Below are positions 9,646-19,055 of a DNA stretch of 64,000 nucleotides, in pieces. Numbering within the stretch: position 1 is the first letter of the stretch; each line of letters begins with the position of its first letter. Origin of the DNA: Tychonema sp. LEGE 07203. GTDB lineage: Bacteria > Cyanobacteriota > Cyanobacteriia > Cyanobacteriales > Microcoleaceae. The translations under genes and the position numbers were made by a program. The stretch covers positions 1-64,000 of the forward strand of contig NZ_JADEXD010000002.1 in NCBI RefSeq assembly GCF_015207285.1, read 5' to 3'. The notes beneath the pieces are model-generated. The model worked only from the letters and a program-made list of their open reading frames with translations. It was not told where the DNA came from and did not search any database.

Positions 9646-11001
9646 ATGGGGTTCTCAAAAATTTTAATCGCTAATCGGGGGGAAATAGCCCTCCGCATAC
9701 TTCGCACCTGCGAGGAAATGGGGATTGCCACGGTCGCCGTTCACTCCACCGTAGATAAACACGCCCTGCACGTCCAGTTAGCAGACGAAGCCGTTTGCAT
9801 CGGCCCCCCCACCAGCAGTAAAAGTTATTTAAACATCCCTAACATCATTTCGGCGGCCCTGACGCGCAACGCCGCAGCGATTCATCCGGGGTACGGTTTC
9901 CTCGCCGAAAACGCCCGATTTGCCGAAATTTGTGCTGACCATCAAGTTACTTTCATCGGCCCGTCCCCGGCAGCAATGCGGGCGATGGGCGACAAATCCA
10001 CGGCGAAAGAAACTATGCAGCGGGTGAAAGTTCCGACTGTTCCCGGTAGCGGCGGATTGCTGGCAGACGAACACGAGGCTTTGTCATTAGCCCGCGACAT
10101 CGGCTATCCCGTGATGATTAAAGCTACCGCCGGCGGGGGAGGTCGGGGTATGAGGCTAGTCAGAGAAGCGTCGGAACTTCCCAAACTTTTCCATGCAGCC
10201 CAAGGTGAAGCCGATGCAGCTTTTGGTAATCCGGGACTTTACTTGGAAAAATTCATCGAAAAGCCCCGACATATCGAAATCCAAATTCTCGCGGATAACT
10301 ACGGTAACGTGATCCACCTCGGCGAGAGAGACTGTTCGATTCAGCGCCGACATCAAAAACTCCTGGAAGAAGCGCCCAGTCCCGCCCTCAGCCAGAAACT
10401 TCGAGATCAAATGGGTCACGCGGCGGTGGCTGCTGCAAAAGCTATCAACTACACCGGTGCGGGTACTGTGGAATTTCTGCTTGACAAATCGGGCAAGTTC
10501 TACTTCATGGAAATGAACACGCGCATCCAAGTGGAACATCCTGTCACGGAGATGATTACAGGCCTGGATTTGATTGCCGAACAAATTCGCATCGCCCAAG
10601 GTGAAAAACTGCAAATCAAGCAAAATCAAGTAATTCTCAGCGGCCACGCCATCGAGTGCCGGATCAATGCTGAAGATCCCGATCGCAATTTCCGGCCTCA
10701 CCCCGGCATCATCAGCGGTTATTTGCCTCCCGGTGGCCCCGGCGTGCGGATGGACTCTCACGTTTACACCGATTACGAAATACCTGCTTACTACGATTCT
10801 TTAATCGGTAAAGTAATTGTATGGGGGCGCGATCGGCCTTCAGCCATCAGCAGGATGAAACGGGCATTGCGGGAATGCGCCATCACCGGAGTTCCCACCA
10901 CCCTCAGCTTCCACCAAAAAATCCTCGATAGCCCCGAATTTCTCAGCGGCGAAGTTTATACGAATTTTGTCGAACAGTTTATGAACCAAAATGGTCAGTA
11001 G
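9646..11001 (+). CDS. accC: Acetyl-CoA carboxylase, biotin carboxylase subunit
   Basis: 451 residues, the standard length. It carboxylates biotin on the carrier protein AccB with ATP and bicarbonate, the first half-reaction of fatty-acid synthesis. The N-terminal motif [13 protein letters not shown], the ATP-grasp glycine loop [10 protein letters not shown] (about residues 160-169), [29 protein letters not shown] and the C-terminal ECRINAEDP block are all present. Start at the ATG at 9646, preceded by GCAGCGAAG, a weak ribosome site. The stop codon lies at the edge of a tandem repeat. Its neighbours YggT, psbX and ycf66 lie close by on either strand; accB is not in this window. Confidence 0.97.
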   Translation: MGFSKILIANRGEIALRILRTCEEMGIATVAVHSTVDKHALHVQLADEAVCIGPPTSSKSYLNIPNIISAALTRNAAAIHPGYGFLAENARFAEICADHQVTFIGPSPAAMRAMGDKSTAKETMQRVKVPTVPGSGGLLADEHEALSLARDIGYPVMIKATAGGGGRGMRLVREASELPKLFHAAQGEADAAFGNPGLYLEKFIEKPRHIEIQILADNYGNVIHLGERDCSIQRRHQKLLEEAPSPALSQKLRDQMGHAAVAAAKAINYTGAGTVEFLLDKSGKFYFMEMNTRIQVEHPVTEMITGLDLIAEQIRIAQGEKLQIKQNQVILSGHAIECRINAEDPDRNFRPHPGIISGYLPPGGPGVRMDSHVYTDYEIPAYYDSLIGKVIVWGRDRPSAISRMKRALRECAITGVPTTLSFHQKILDSPEFLSGEVYTNFVEQFMNQNGQ

Positions 11002-11218
11002 TCCTTAGTCAGTAGTCCTTAGTCAGTAGTCCTTAGTCATTAGTGGGATTAAGGTGGGCAATGCCTGCGCGGCCCGCGTCAATCTGGTGAAGAATATCCT
11101 TAAAAACTCGAAATTTCCTTTTTGGCAGTAGTCAAGACTCCTGCTAAGGACTAAGGACTACTGACGACTAACTACTAACTAAGGACTACTGACTAATGAC
11201 TAAGGACTACTGACTCTT
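10998..11218. repeat. Inverted pair of GTCCTTAGTCAGTA arrays
   Basis: Three to four units of GTAGTCCTTAGTCA just after accC face their reverse complements (CTAAGGACTACTGAC units) just before the YggT gene end, separated by about 100 bases of GC-rich sequence. The two arms can pair into a large imperfect hairpin between convergent genes. Confidence 0.75.
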
Positions 11219-11501
11219 ACATCATCATTGTCAAGATTCCTTGCTGACCGAGAAGCATTTCCCTGAGCAAGCTACAGATACCGACCCAAATAATCGGCGT
11301 AATGTCCACTCCGCCGATCGGCGGTACAATCTTTCTAGTTACGGCTAAAAACGGTTCCGTCGGCCAAGCAATCAGGCTCAACGGCAATTTGCTCAGATTT
11401 ACTTCGGGATACCAAGTCAGGACGATCCGAAAAATAAATAGCAAAGTCATCACCACCAGGACAGAGCCCAGAATCCAACTTGCAACGGTAATACCAGTCA
11501 T
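11217..11501 (-). CDS. YggT-family membrane protein
   Basis: 94 residues. Two membrane segments (about 7-28 and 68-85) flank a short loop with RIVLTWYPEVNLSKLPLSL and WPTEPFLAVTRKIVPP, the YggT/YlmG (Ycf19-like) signature. Members in cyanobacteria and plastids are thylakoid or plasma-membrane proteins connected with nucleoid/FtsZ-ring placement and photosynthetic complex assembly; the precise role is unknown. It is convergent with accC. Confidence 0.9.
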   Translation of the reverse strand: MTGITVASWILGSVLVVMTLLFIFRIVLTWYPEVNLSKLPLSLIAWPTEPFLAVTRKIVPPIGGVDITPIIWVGICSLLREMLLGQQGILTMMM

Positions 11502-11799
11502 GGGTTTTATCTCAAAATCTTAAGTTTTGTTAAGTCAGCTTTTCATAATTTTAACCGTTTCACAGGCGCGATCGAACAAAAACGGCAGATTTTTTCCGGT
11601 CTTATACCTTCGGAGCGAGAGGGTGCTAAGGTTTGAGGGTGCTGGGGTGCGAGTTTTCGAGGGGGGAAATATGGCTCGCGCCTTTGATTTGTGACATTTC
11701 CAACATCCATTGCAAGATCCTTTGCCGAACTTCCCCGTAAGAACTGAGTGCTGATAAAATTAATAAAAATCAAACTCTTGTAACAAAGGTCTTGAATCT

Positions 11800-11919
11800 A
11801 TGACTCCTTCACTCGCGAACTTTTTGTACAGCCTGCTGGTGGGCGTGGCGGTAGTAGTGATTCCAGCAACGATCGCCCTGATATTCATCAGCCAAAAAGA
11901 CAAAATCAAGCGCACCTAA
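11800..11919 (+). CDS. psbX: Photosystem II reaction-centre protein X
   Basis: 39 residues. The sequence has a short N-terminal stretch, a single transmembrane helix (FLYSLLVGVAVVVIPATIAL) and the basic tail SQKDKIKRT, which is diagnostic for PsbX. The protein sits at the periphery of PSII near PsbE/F and stabilises the QB/QC region. A strong hairpin terminator follows at 11993-12057, so it is probably monocistronic. The 300 bases upstream hold its promoter region but no other gene. Confidence 0.95.
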   Translation: MTPSLANFLYSLLVGVAVVVIPATIALIFISQKDKIKRT

Positions 11920-11992
11920 AAAGTCTGGGGGTTTCTAAGTCCGGCGTGAAAGTCAATTTTCGACTACACGTCGGGCATTTCCCCGATCCAAG

Positions 11993-12057
11993 AAACCTCG
12001 GCTACCAGCAACTGTGAAGGCCAAACCTTCGGTTGAGGGCTTTCGCTGAGGTTTTTT
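11993..12057 (+). terminator. Rho-independent terminator after psbX
   Basis: AAACCTCGGC (11993-12002) pairs with GCTGAGGTTT (12045-12054) and is followed by a T-run. A smaller hairpin GAAGG/CCTTC is nested inside. Confidence 0.75.
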
Positions 12058-12204
12058 CCCGTTAAACTCATTATTATACGGTTCCCCAACCAAGCAAAAA
12101 GCTTGGGCGGACGCTGCCCGATCGAGTAAAGTCGGGTTCGCAGACTTAATTGATAGATTTAAAATCTAGCTCGCTAACATAGGAAAGACATAGGAGATAG
12201 GCTA

Positions 12205-13017
12205 ATGGTCAATTTAGGATTGAACTGGAGCAGCCTGCTAGGGATCATCCTAGCAGTAGCAGGGGCAGGACTGTACTTTCTGCGATCGTGGCGTCCCAAA
12301 CTAGCCCGAGACCACGATATTTTTTTTGCAGCAGTCGGCCTGCTGTGCGGCGGTATTCTGTTATTTCAAGGATGGCGGCTCGATCCAATTCTGGCCTTCG
12401 GTCAGTTCTTGCTGACCGGTTCGGCCATATTTTTTGCAGCCGAAAGCATAAAGCTGCGGGGAGCGACCACAGCCCAAGCCAAAAGTCGCGCCCAATACGT
12501 AGATGAAGAGCGGCCCGTCAGCAATGCCTACGCTTACGAGGGCTACGATAGCGACATCGATCGGCTAGAACCAGAGGAAGACTACCCGCAGCGTCCCCGG
12601 ATTAGAGGCAGCCAGGACTACCGTTCTTCGCGGGAAGCCTACGACGACGAGCCGCGCCGCCGTCCTTCGAGTCGCAGCGCCAGCATTAACACATCCAGGC
12701 CAGACTCGATGGTCGATCGACCCTCGCGCAAGCGTCCCTCTCGCCCAGAAACCCCACCAACCCGAGAGTCTGACAACTGGGACATTTCAGACAACCCCGA
12801 AGAAAGACCGGCCCGCAGCCGCAACCGTCGCCCCCCCGCTTCGGAAAACCCTAGTTCCGACACACCGCCGAGAACTAAAAGAACCCGTCCTGCGGAAGCA
12901 TCGAGGTCTCGCCCCAGCAACGGCGATGTGGAAGCACCGCCGTCAGATTACGTGGAGTACCGACCAGTGGAATACCCGGAAGACCAACCGGATAATTCTC
13001 CCAGTTTCGACAAATAG
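12205..13017 (+). CDS. ycf66: Ycf66-family protein
   Basis: 270 residues. The N-terminal 95 residues contain three predicted membrane segments and the Ycf66 pattern (LGIILAVAGAGLYFLRSWRP, then ARDHDIFF and FAAESIKLRG). The remaining 170 residues are a highly charged, Arg/Ser/Pro/Asp-rich, probably disordered tail. The family is widespread in cyanobacteria and some plastids; function is unknown. It lies just downstream of psbX, an arrangement known from other cyanobacteria. The start ATG at 12205 has AGGAGA about ten bases upstream. Confidence 0.9.
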   Translation: MVNLGLNWSSLLGIILAVAGAGLYFLRSWRPKLARDHDIFFAAVGLLCGGILLFQGWRLDPILAFGQFLLTGSAIFFAAESIKLRGATTAQAKSRAQYVDEERPVSNAYAYEGYDSDIDRLEPEEDYPQRPRIRGSQDYRSSREAYDDEPRRRPSSRSASINTSRPDSMVDRPSRKRPSRPETPPTRESDNWDISDNPEERPARSRNRRPPASENPSSDTPPRTKRTRPAEASRSRPSNGDVEAPPSDYVEYRPVEYPEDQPDNSPSFDK

Positions 13018-13445
13018 GCAAATATAAGTAGGTGGGTGAAACTCAACATTTCTCCCACCAGCAATGTAAAATATTAAGTTGCGTTTATTGATGCCCATCT
13101 ACTTGCCCATCTACTTATTTTCAGACAAAATTATTATTTAATAAATATAAAATACGAGAAGAAAAGGCGGGTAAATGCACGAAAACACAGATGCTCTGTC
13201 AATTATCACTTAATATTTTGAATGTGATATCGTTTCCGGTTGCATCGGAATAATAAAGTCGAGTCAACAGTCAACAGTCAACAGTTAACAGTTAACAGTT
13301 AACAGTCACCTCACGGTGCAACCGGAATTGATATGACTCCTATCCAATAACCACTATCAGGTGCGATCGCACAAAATACAACTTGCGGAACTAACCAAAA
13401 TTCTAACAGTCTCAAATCTCAAATCTCAAATCTCAGATTAGCAAT
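13018..13445. other. Intergenic region with short CAACAGT array
   Basis: No gene is seen. Positions 13262-13306 hold a tandem array of GTCAACA/GTTAACA heptamers, and 13415-13438 a triple ATCTCAA repeat just before the next start codon. Confidence 0.7.
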
Positions 13446-14576
13446 ATGCCACTACTGGAAATAGGAGATCCCGCCCCTTGGTTTTCCATTCCTGCCTCCA
13501 ATAACCCCTTATTTCATTTCTCAACAGTTGGCGGTCGGCGAACTGTGCTATTTTTCTTTGCCAGCGCAGCTTTTCCAGAAATTCAAGTTATTCTCAAAAG
13601 CTTTGAAGAGCTTTCAGGAGAATTCCAAAGCTTAGAAGTACCGCTGTTTGGAGTTAGCGTTGATGCAGCAGACAAAGAACAAAACAGAGGGACAACAATT
13701 GCTCCGTCATTCATCTTTTTCTGGGACTTCGACAAAAAACTCAGCCAACAGTACGGTGTCTGCCGAGATGTCGAACAAAATGGAGTTGCCGGAGTTCACT
13801 ATGCACCCCAAACTTTTGTTCTCAACGAAAACCTTCAGGTAATTAACATTTTGCCGATGGGCGATCCCCACCACCACGCCCGGGAAGTATTGGATTTTCT
13901 CAAAACTTTGCCCCCATTCGAGGAAGCCAGAGCGGCCGCGAGACACGCTCCGGTGCTGGTAATTCCTAACGTTTTGGACAAAGCTTCTTGTGGGGCTTTG
14001 ATCGATTTGTACAAAACTCACGGCGGCAGTCCTTCGGGTTTTATGAGACAAATTGACGGGAAAACTGTGGGCATTCACGACGATAATTTCAAGAAACGCC
14101 GGGATTTTTTTATAGAAGATCCAAAGTTGCAGCAGCGATTGAGTGCGATTATTTTGCGCCGGGTGCGCCCGGAAGTAGAAAAAGCTTTCCAGTTTACAAT
14201 TACCAGGTTTGAACGGTATTTGGTGGGCTGTTACGATGCCCAAAGCGGCGGTTTTTTTCGGCCGCACCGCGACAATACGAGCAAAGGTACTTTGCACCGC
14301 CGATTTGCGATGACTCTCAACTTGAATGTGGGGGAGTATACGGGGGGATTTTTGCGGTTTCCCGAGTACGCGCCGCACGGTTATAAAGGGGATTCTGGTA
14401 CGGCGATTATTTTTTCGTGTTCTGTGCTGCACGAAGCCACACCGGTGATTAGCGGGGAGCGTTTTGCTTTGCTGTCTTTTTTCTACGGCAATGAGGATGC
14501 TCGGGTGCGGCAAGCTAATTTTAAGTATTTGGCTGACGCGCCGGATTCTAGAATTGCCGAAACTACTGAGAGATAG
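13446..14576 (+). CDS. Peroxiredoxin-like domain fused to 2OG-Fe(II) prolyl-4-hydroxylase-type oxygenase
   Basis: 376 residues, two domains. Residues 1-155 have the AhpC/TSA thioredoxin fold pattern (GDPAPWFSIP, LFFFASAAFPE, GVSVD, FFWDFDKKLSQQYGV, APQTFVLNE), but the peroxidatic Cys position after the third strand is Ala (FASAAFPE), so it is not expected to reduce peroxide by itself. Residues 168-350 form a P4Hc-type double-stranded beta-helix with the iron triad H274-x-D276 (PHRD), H329 and the 2-oxoglutarate Arg at 339 (GERFAL). It therefore probably hydroxylates a protein or small molecule, with the N-terminal domain as a binding module. Stand-alone gene. Confidence 0.85.
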   Translation: MPLLEIGDPAPWFSIPASNNPLFHFSTVGGRRTVLFFFASAAFPEIQVILKSFEELSGEFQSLEVPLFGVSVDAADKEQNRGTTIAPSFIFFWDFDKKLSQQYGVCRDVEQNGVAGVHYAPQTFVLNENLQVINILPMGDPHHHAREVLDFLKTLPPFEEARAAARHAPVLVIPNVLDKASCGALIDLYKTHGGSPSGFMRQIDGKTVGIHDDNFKKRRDFFIEDPKLQQRLSAIILRRVRPEVEKAFQFTITRFERYLVGCYDAQSGGFFRPHRDNTSKGTLHRRFAMTLNLNVGEYTGGFLRFPEYAPHGYKGDSGTAIIFSCSVLHEATPVISGERFALLSFFYGNEDARVRQANFKYLADAPDSRIAETTER

Positions 14577-14729
14577 TCGATCGCCCAATTCCGTCAAAAC
14601 CGATCGCTCTTTTGAACCTCGATTTTTCACTCCCGCTGCACAAGTTCTAAAATAATTACACAGAGTAGTTAGGAGTTAGCCACAAAACCTAATTCCTAGC
14701 TACCGAGGGCTAAATACTAATCGATCGCC

Positions 14730-16178
14730 ATGAATCTCAAACTTCTAAGTTTAGCAGTATCGGGAATTTTAACAATTGGGGTTGCAGCCAGCCCTGATGC
14801 GGTGGTTGCGGCATCCCCAGGGCGGCGGGAGGCAGATTTAACTGAATTTAAGTCAGTGCTTTCTCAAGGTGCGATCGCCCAAAATACCGAAGAACAAACC
14901 AACATTCGAGTCTACGAACAAGCCAGTCCGGCAGTTGTTACCGTCGATACAGAAAAATCTAACGGTAGCGGCACAATTATCAGCCCCGACGGCATGGTGT
15001 TAACGAACGCCCACGTTGTTTCCGCAGGCGGTACCGTGAATATAATTTTGTCAGACGGCAAAAAAGTTGTTGCCGATGTCGTCGGATTCGGCGAAGACGG
15101 CCTAGACTTAGCCGTGGTAAAGATTCGCGGTCAAAACAATTTGCCCACTATTCCCATCGCCCGTCCCGGTTCGGTGAAAGTCGGACAACAAGCATTTGCG
15201 ATCGGCAATCCATTCGGTCAATTTCAAGGTACTTTGACAGTCGGCATCGTCAGCCGCATCGACCTTTCTCGAGGCTTAATTCAAACCGACGCGGCGATCA
15301 ATCCCGGCAATTCAGGAGGCCCCCTGCTCAACAGTTCAGGAGAATTAATCGGTGTCAATACTTCTATTTTTACTCGCGGTCAGGGTGGAGGCAATATCGG
15401 TATCGGTTTTGCAATTTCAGCAGACAAAGTACCCGCTTTCCTGAGTGCCGTGCGAGAAGGGCGAGCTCCCCGCGTTGCTCAGAGGCGATCGCCCTTTGGC
15501 AACAAATCACCTCAAAAAGTTGCGTTAAACGGGCCCGCCGTCAGCGGCCTCCTCACCGACAAATCTAGCGTTCTGCCCGCAGACAACAGCTTTTTTGACC
15601 TCTACTCCTTTGAAGGAAGAGCCGGCCAGCAAATCACAATTGAAATGAAAAGTCAAGAAATTGACCCTTATTTAATTTTGCTCGGCCCCAACCAGCGCGA
15701 AATCGCCCAAGACGATGACGGTGCAGGTAGTAAAAACGCCAGGATAACACTCAGGCTGCCAGCAGACGGCACTTACACGCTACTGGCAAATTCCTACCAA
15801 GCTAGGCAGTCTGGGGCTTATACGTTAGAACTGAAAGCGAGCGCTCCAGGGGCACCTTCTAGGGCGATTTTGGAAGCAGAAGGCGCTTTGGTCGCAGGCG
15901 GGCCGGTATTGCCGTCTGACAAGAGTCTGTATCGCGAGTATACTTTTGAAGGTCGATCGGGTCAGTCTGTAGCCATTTCCCTCGAAAGTACAGATTTCGA
16001 TGCCTATGTGGCTATCTTTGGCCCTAACGGTCGATTACTGGGAGAAAATGACGATGCCAGCGATTCAACTAAAAATGCGTTTCTGAGCGTTACTTTGCCC
16101 GCTACGGGTCGCTACCGCGTAGTTGTCAATGCTTATGATGCTTCGGGCCGGGGTCGTTACAATCTAACTATCCGTTAA
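14730..16178 (+). CDS. Exported Deg/HtrA-type serine protease with two PPC domains
   Basis: 482 residues. The signal peptide spans about 1-28. The trypsin-like domain (about 58-250) has the full catalytic triad: H95 in TNAHVV, D126 in LDLAVV, S195 in NPGNSGGPL. There is no PDZ domain; instead two pre-peptidase C-terminal (PPC) beta-domains occupy about 265-370 and 377-482 (LPSDKSLYREYTFEG, DFDAYVAIFGPNG, GRYRVVVNAYD). PPC domains are usually found on secreted proteases and may be removed or bind substrate. It acts in the periplasm or outside. The gene that follows encodes a PPC-only protein closely similar to its last domain. Promoter features were not identified. Confidence 0.9.
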   Translation: MNLKLLSLAVSGILTIGVAASPDAVVAASPGRREADLTEFKSVLSQGAIAQNTEEQTNIRVYEQASPAVVTVDTEKSNGSGTIISPDGMVLTNAHVVSAGGTVNIILSDGKKVVADVVGFGEDGLDLAVVKIRGQNNLPTIPIARPGSVKVGQQAFAIGNPFGQFQGTLTVGIVSRIDLSRGLIQTDAAINPGNSGGPLLNSSGELIGVNTSIFTRGQGGGNIGIGFAISADKVPAFLSAVREGRAPRVAQRRSPFGNKSPQKVALNGPAVSGLLTDKSSVLPADNSFFDLYSFEGRAGQQITIEMKSQEIDPYLILLGPNQREIAQDDDGAGSKNARITLRLPADGTYTLLANSYQARQSGAYTLELKASAPGAPSRAILEAEGALVAGGPVLPSDKSLYREYTFEGRSGQSVAISLESTDFDAYVAIFGPNGRLLGENDDASDSTKNAFLSVTLPATGRYRVVVNAYDASGRGRYNLTIR

Positions 16179-16179
16179 A

Positions 16180-16491
16180 AATCAGTAATGGGGAATTGGG
16201 AATTGGGCATCGGGCCTAAAAGCATCGGGCATCGGGCATTGACTACTGACTACTAATAGGGCGGACACGGGGGCACCGCCCCTGCCAACTGACTACTGAC
16301 TGCTGACTGCTGACTACTGACTAATGACTGCTGACTCCTAAGAGGGCGGGCCCGCACCATCCACCGCCCCTACTGACTAATGACTGCTGACTAATGACTA
16401 ATGACTAATGACTAATGACTACTGACTACTGACTACTGACTACTGACTACTGACTACTGACTACTTCCTTCGTTGCAAATCGAGGTAATTC
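16180..16491. repeat. GACTACT/GACTAAT tandem arrays with embedded GC-rich modules
   Basis: About 225 bases (16239-16463) of GACTACT, GACTAAT and GACTGCT heptamers. A copy of the 32-bp module (inverted) sits at 16342-16373, and a related GC-rich insert at 16258-16288. No gene seen. Confidence 0.8.
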
Positions 16492-17094
16492 ATGCGTAAA
16501 GTTAGATTTTGGGCGATCGCGCCAATTGCTGTACTAGCTAATTTTCCTGGCAAGCCGACTCTCTCGGTACCTGTTTCAAATTCCGGTGGAATTGCTAACA
16601 GCATTTCGACCCTCATTTCAGCAGAATTTCCTCAAAATTCACCTGATGTGACCCCTACAAACAAAGCTGTTTTAGCTCAAGCAAGCCCCAATCCCTCGCC
16701 AACTCAAAGTCCAACTGTAGAATCTGGGCCGAGTCCTGATGCGGGTTCATCTAAGGTGATTTTAGAGCAAAAGGGAGAACTCAGCCCTGCTAAATCTTCT
16801 GTACTGCCCTCGGACAGCAGTTTGTACGACGAGTATACCTTTGAAGGAACTCAGGGTCAGAAGGTGGTTGTTACTGTAGAAAGTACCGAGTTTGATACTT
16901 ATCTCGCTATTTTCAACTCCCAGGGCGAGCTACTTGCAGAAAATGATGATGCGACGCAGCAAAATTCCAATTCTGAGCTGACTGTTACCTTGTCTGCGAG
17001 CGGTCGCTACCGCGTCATTGTCAATGCTTACGATCCGCCTCCAAAAGGTAGAGGCAAGTACAGTTTGACAGTCCGCGAAACAACTGGAAATTAG
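16492..17094 (+). CDS. Secreted PPC-domain protein
   Basis: 200 residues. A hydrophobic N-terminus (about 5-25) suggests export; a Pro/Ser/Thr-rich linker (about 60-85) leads to one PPC domain at about 90-195 (LPSDSSLYDEYTFEG, EFDTYLAIFNSQG, GRYRVIVNAYD). This domain is clearly a paralogue of the last domain of the protease encoded just upstream in the same orientation. No catalytic domain is present. It may be a duplicated, detached PPC module acting with or competing with the protease; this is inference. Confidence 0.8.
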   Translation: MRKVRFWAIAPIAVLANFPGKPTLSVPVSNSGGIANSISTLISAEFPQNSPDVTPTNKAVLAQASPNPSPTQSPTVESGPSPDAGSSKVILEQKGELSPAKSSVLPSDSSLYDEYTFEGTQGQKVVVTVESTEFDTYLAIFNSQGELLAENDDATQQNSNSELTVTLSASGRYRVIVNAYDPPPKGRGKYSLTVRETTGN

Positions 17095-17512
17095 TTGGAA
17101 CGAAACTTCGGAGTCAGGGCACGGCAATTCTGTGTCCTGATAGTTTTAGGACGATCGCACTACCAGCAAATATTGTTAACTTCGGTAAATTAATGTGTTA
17201 TGTCAATTCCGGTTGCACTCCTGGGGAATTGTTGACTGTTGACTGTTGACTGTTGACTGTTGACTGTTGACTGTTGACTGTTGTTATTTGTTATTTGTTA
17301 TTTGTTATTTGTTGGTGGCAATTCCTAATGCCCTATGCCCGGCGCAGGCCTATGCCCTGCGCGCGCCTAGGGCATCTCATCTTTCTGAGAAATGCTATAA
17401 AATGCTGCATATTTAATTCGACAGACTGTATTTTAAATAACCATTAAAAGTTGAATGGAAGCTGAAAAATCAATAATTTTACAACTCCCATTCTCGATCG
17501 ATTTAGATTAAT
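17095..17512. repeat. Intergenic: palindrome and GTTGACT / TTGTTATT arrays
   Basis: An imperfect hairpin CAGGGCACGGCA...TGTGTCCTGA at 17113-17140 could terminate the PPC gene; related palindromes occur at 59752 and 59868. Positions 17230-17282 are GTTGACT heptamers and 17281-17312 TTGTTAT units. No gene is seen. Confidence 0.7.
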
Positions 17513-17704
17513 TTAACGCAGGCCCAGCCAGGTAAAAAAATCCTGGCGGGTGAAAAATTCTAGCAGCAAAAGTCCCACGAATCCCACCATTGCAAATCGT
17601 CCGTTGATTGTTTCTGCGTAGCGATTCCAACCAAAGGCGGGTTCTGGTTGTGTTGGGGTATTTGGGGTTGTCGGTTTTGGGGATGGAGGAGTTTTAGCAG
17701 TCAT
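17513..17704 (-). CDS. High-light-inducible (Hli/SCP) chlorophyll-binding protein
   Basis: 63 residues. The single helix carries the chlorophyll a/b-binding signature ETINGRFAMVGFVGLL, with Glu and Asn/Arg ligands of the ELIP/HLIP family, preceded by FGWNRYA. A Pro/Thr-rich N-terminal tail of about 22 residues is an extension relative to minimal Hlips. These thylakoid proteins bind chlorophyll and carotenoid, dimerise, and protect PSII and chlorophyll-synthesis intermediates under high light. Single gene, convergent with the PPC gene; the sdhB gene lies about 95 bases upstream on the same strand. Confidence 0.92.
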   Translation of the reverse strand: MTAKTPPSPKPTTPNTPTQPEPAFGWNRYAETINGRFAMVGFVGLLLLEFFTRQDFFTWLGLR

Positions 17705-17798
17705 TTAAATGTTTTGAGTTGCGAGTTTTGAAAAAGAATTTTTGGGAAGCTTGGCGATCGCACAACTTCTAATTTACCAGGAAACTGACCGCCGATCG

Positions 17799-18815
17799 CT
17801 AATCTGCTGACTTTTCTAAACTTTGAACCGATTCGATCAGGTTTCGCACGGTTTCGGTACCTTCTGAAGGCTCAAACAACAGCGGGAACTTGCCGCGAGC
17901 GATCATTCTCAAACCCAATGGCCCGATACTCAGCAAGCCTTGAACATCTCGGAAGTAGTTTCCTACTACTTCGATGCCAAATTTGCGCTCGTCTATCCAG
18001 CCGCCTTCTTTGACAAGATTAATTAAGACTTTGCGGTGGCGGATCGATCGGCTGGCTTGGTCGTCTTTGCGATCGAGAATCTCCTGTTTAATCTTACCAA
18101 TTTGATCCATCGGCGCAACTTCCATCGGACAAACCGAGTTGCAGTAGTAACAGCGGGTGCATCCCCAAACGCCTGCGGTGCCTTCGTTATATTTTTCGAG
18201 TCGATTTTCGGTTTCCCCGTCGCGGGAATCGGCGATCGTCCGGTAAGCTTTGGCGAGGGCGTGGGGGCCGACAAATTCCGGGTTGACTTCGCGGGCGTTG
18301 CACTCAGAATAGCACGCGCCGCAGAGGATGCAGTTGCCAGTTTGGTCGAGTTTCGATCGCTCTTGGGGAGTTTGCAGGAATTCCCGTTCTGGAATTGCTC
18401 GCGAGGCTGTGCTGACATAGGGTTCCACAGCTTCCAGGTTGTCCCAAAAACTCGTCATATCGACCACCAAATCTTTAATTACCGGCATATTTCCCATAGG
18501 GGCGACGGTAATTTCTGGGATGAAATCGGCAGGCTGTTCTGCTGAACTCGCACGGGCTATTTTTTGCAGTCTGGCGAGTTCGCTACCGACATTTTCTTTG
18601 CAAGCTAATGCCGATCGCCCGTTAATCCGCATCGAACAACTGCCGCAAATGGTATTTCGACAATTTTTGCGAAAAGCTAAAGTCCCGTCCTGTTCCCACT
18701 TGATGCTGTTGAGACAGTCGAGGATAGTATTGCTCTCTTCCACGTCTAGGGTGTAAGTGTGAACGCGGGGAGCCTCGTTTTGATTTTGGCGGACTACGTT
18801 AAAACGGACTTGCAT
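17799..18815 (-). CDS. sdhB: Succinate dehydrogenase/fumarate reductase iron-sulfur subunit
   Basis: 338 residues from the ATG at 18815; a further in-frame TTG at 18905 adds an unlikely leader. SdhB passes electrons from the flavoprotein to quinone. The [2Fe-2S] plant-ferredoxin domain has C52, C57, C60 (CRNTICGSC) and C72; the second half has the two cluster motifs CILCGACYSEC (162-172) and CTRCYYCNSVCP. The protein is about 90 residues longer than proteobacterial SdhB owing to its C-terminal extension, usual for cyanobacteria. The subunits SdhA and the membrane anchor are not adjacent, consistent with the scattered sdh genes of cyanobacteria, where the enzyme feeds the thylakoid plastoquinone pool. 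Confidence 0.93.
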   Translation of the reverse strand: MQVRFNVVRQNQNEAPRVHTYTLDVEESNTILDCLNSIKWEQDGTLAFRKNCRNTICGSCSMRINGRSALACKENVGSELARLQKIARASSAEQPADFIPEITVAPMGNMPVIKDLVVDMTSFWDNLEAVEPYVSTASRAIPEREFLQTPQERSKLDQTGNCILCGACYSECNAREVNPEFVGPHALAKAYRTIADSRDGETENRLEKYNEGTAGVWGCTRCYYCNSVCPMEVAPMDQIGKIKQEILDRKDDQASRSIRHRKVLINLVKEGGWIDERKFGIEVVGNYFRDVQGLLSIGPLGLRMIARGKFPLLFEPSEGTETVRNLIESVQSLEKSAD

Positions 18816-19055
18816 ATTTTGAGTGGAGAATTTAGTTTCTATTTTAATCTGGATTTTTTGTTTGTATAAAAACCTTTTAATTGTTTTAACATCTACCTCT
18901 AGCAATAGATTTAACTAATTTTGTTATTGTTTTGTAACAGGGAATAGTTCCCAAGTCATAAATCATAAATCAAGACTTTTTTTAGCGGTTTTTTGAGTTT
19001 TTAATAGAAGAGAAAGGTAATCGATATACACATTTGGCGAGTCGGAGGGGAAGTT

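Noticed and set aside
10156-10761. 201-codon minus-strand frame
   Set aside because: Antisense to accC, with no recognisable domain.
13707-14630. 307-codon minus-strand frame
   Set aside because: Lies opposite the well-supported peroxiredoxin/hydroxylase gene; its protein text has no domain and is a mirror of that gene's codon bias.
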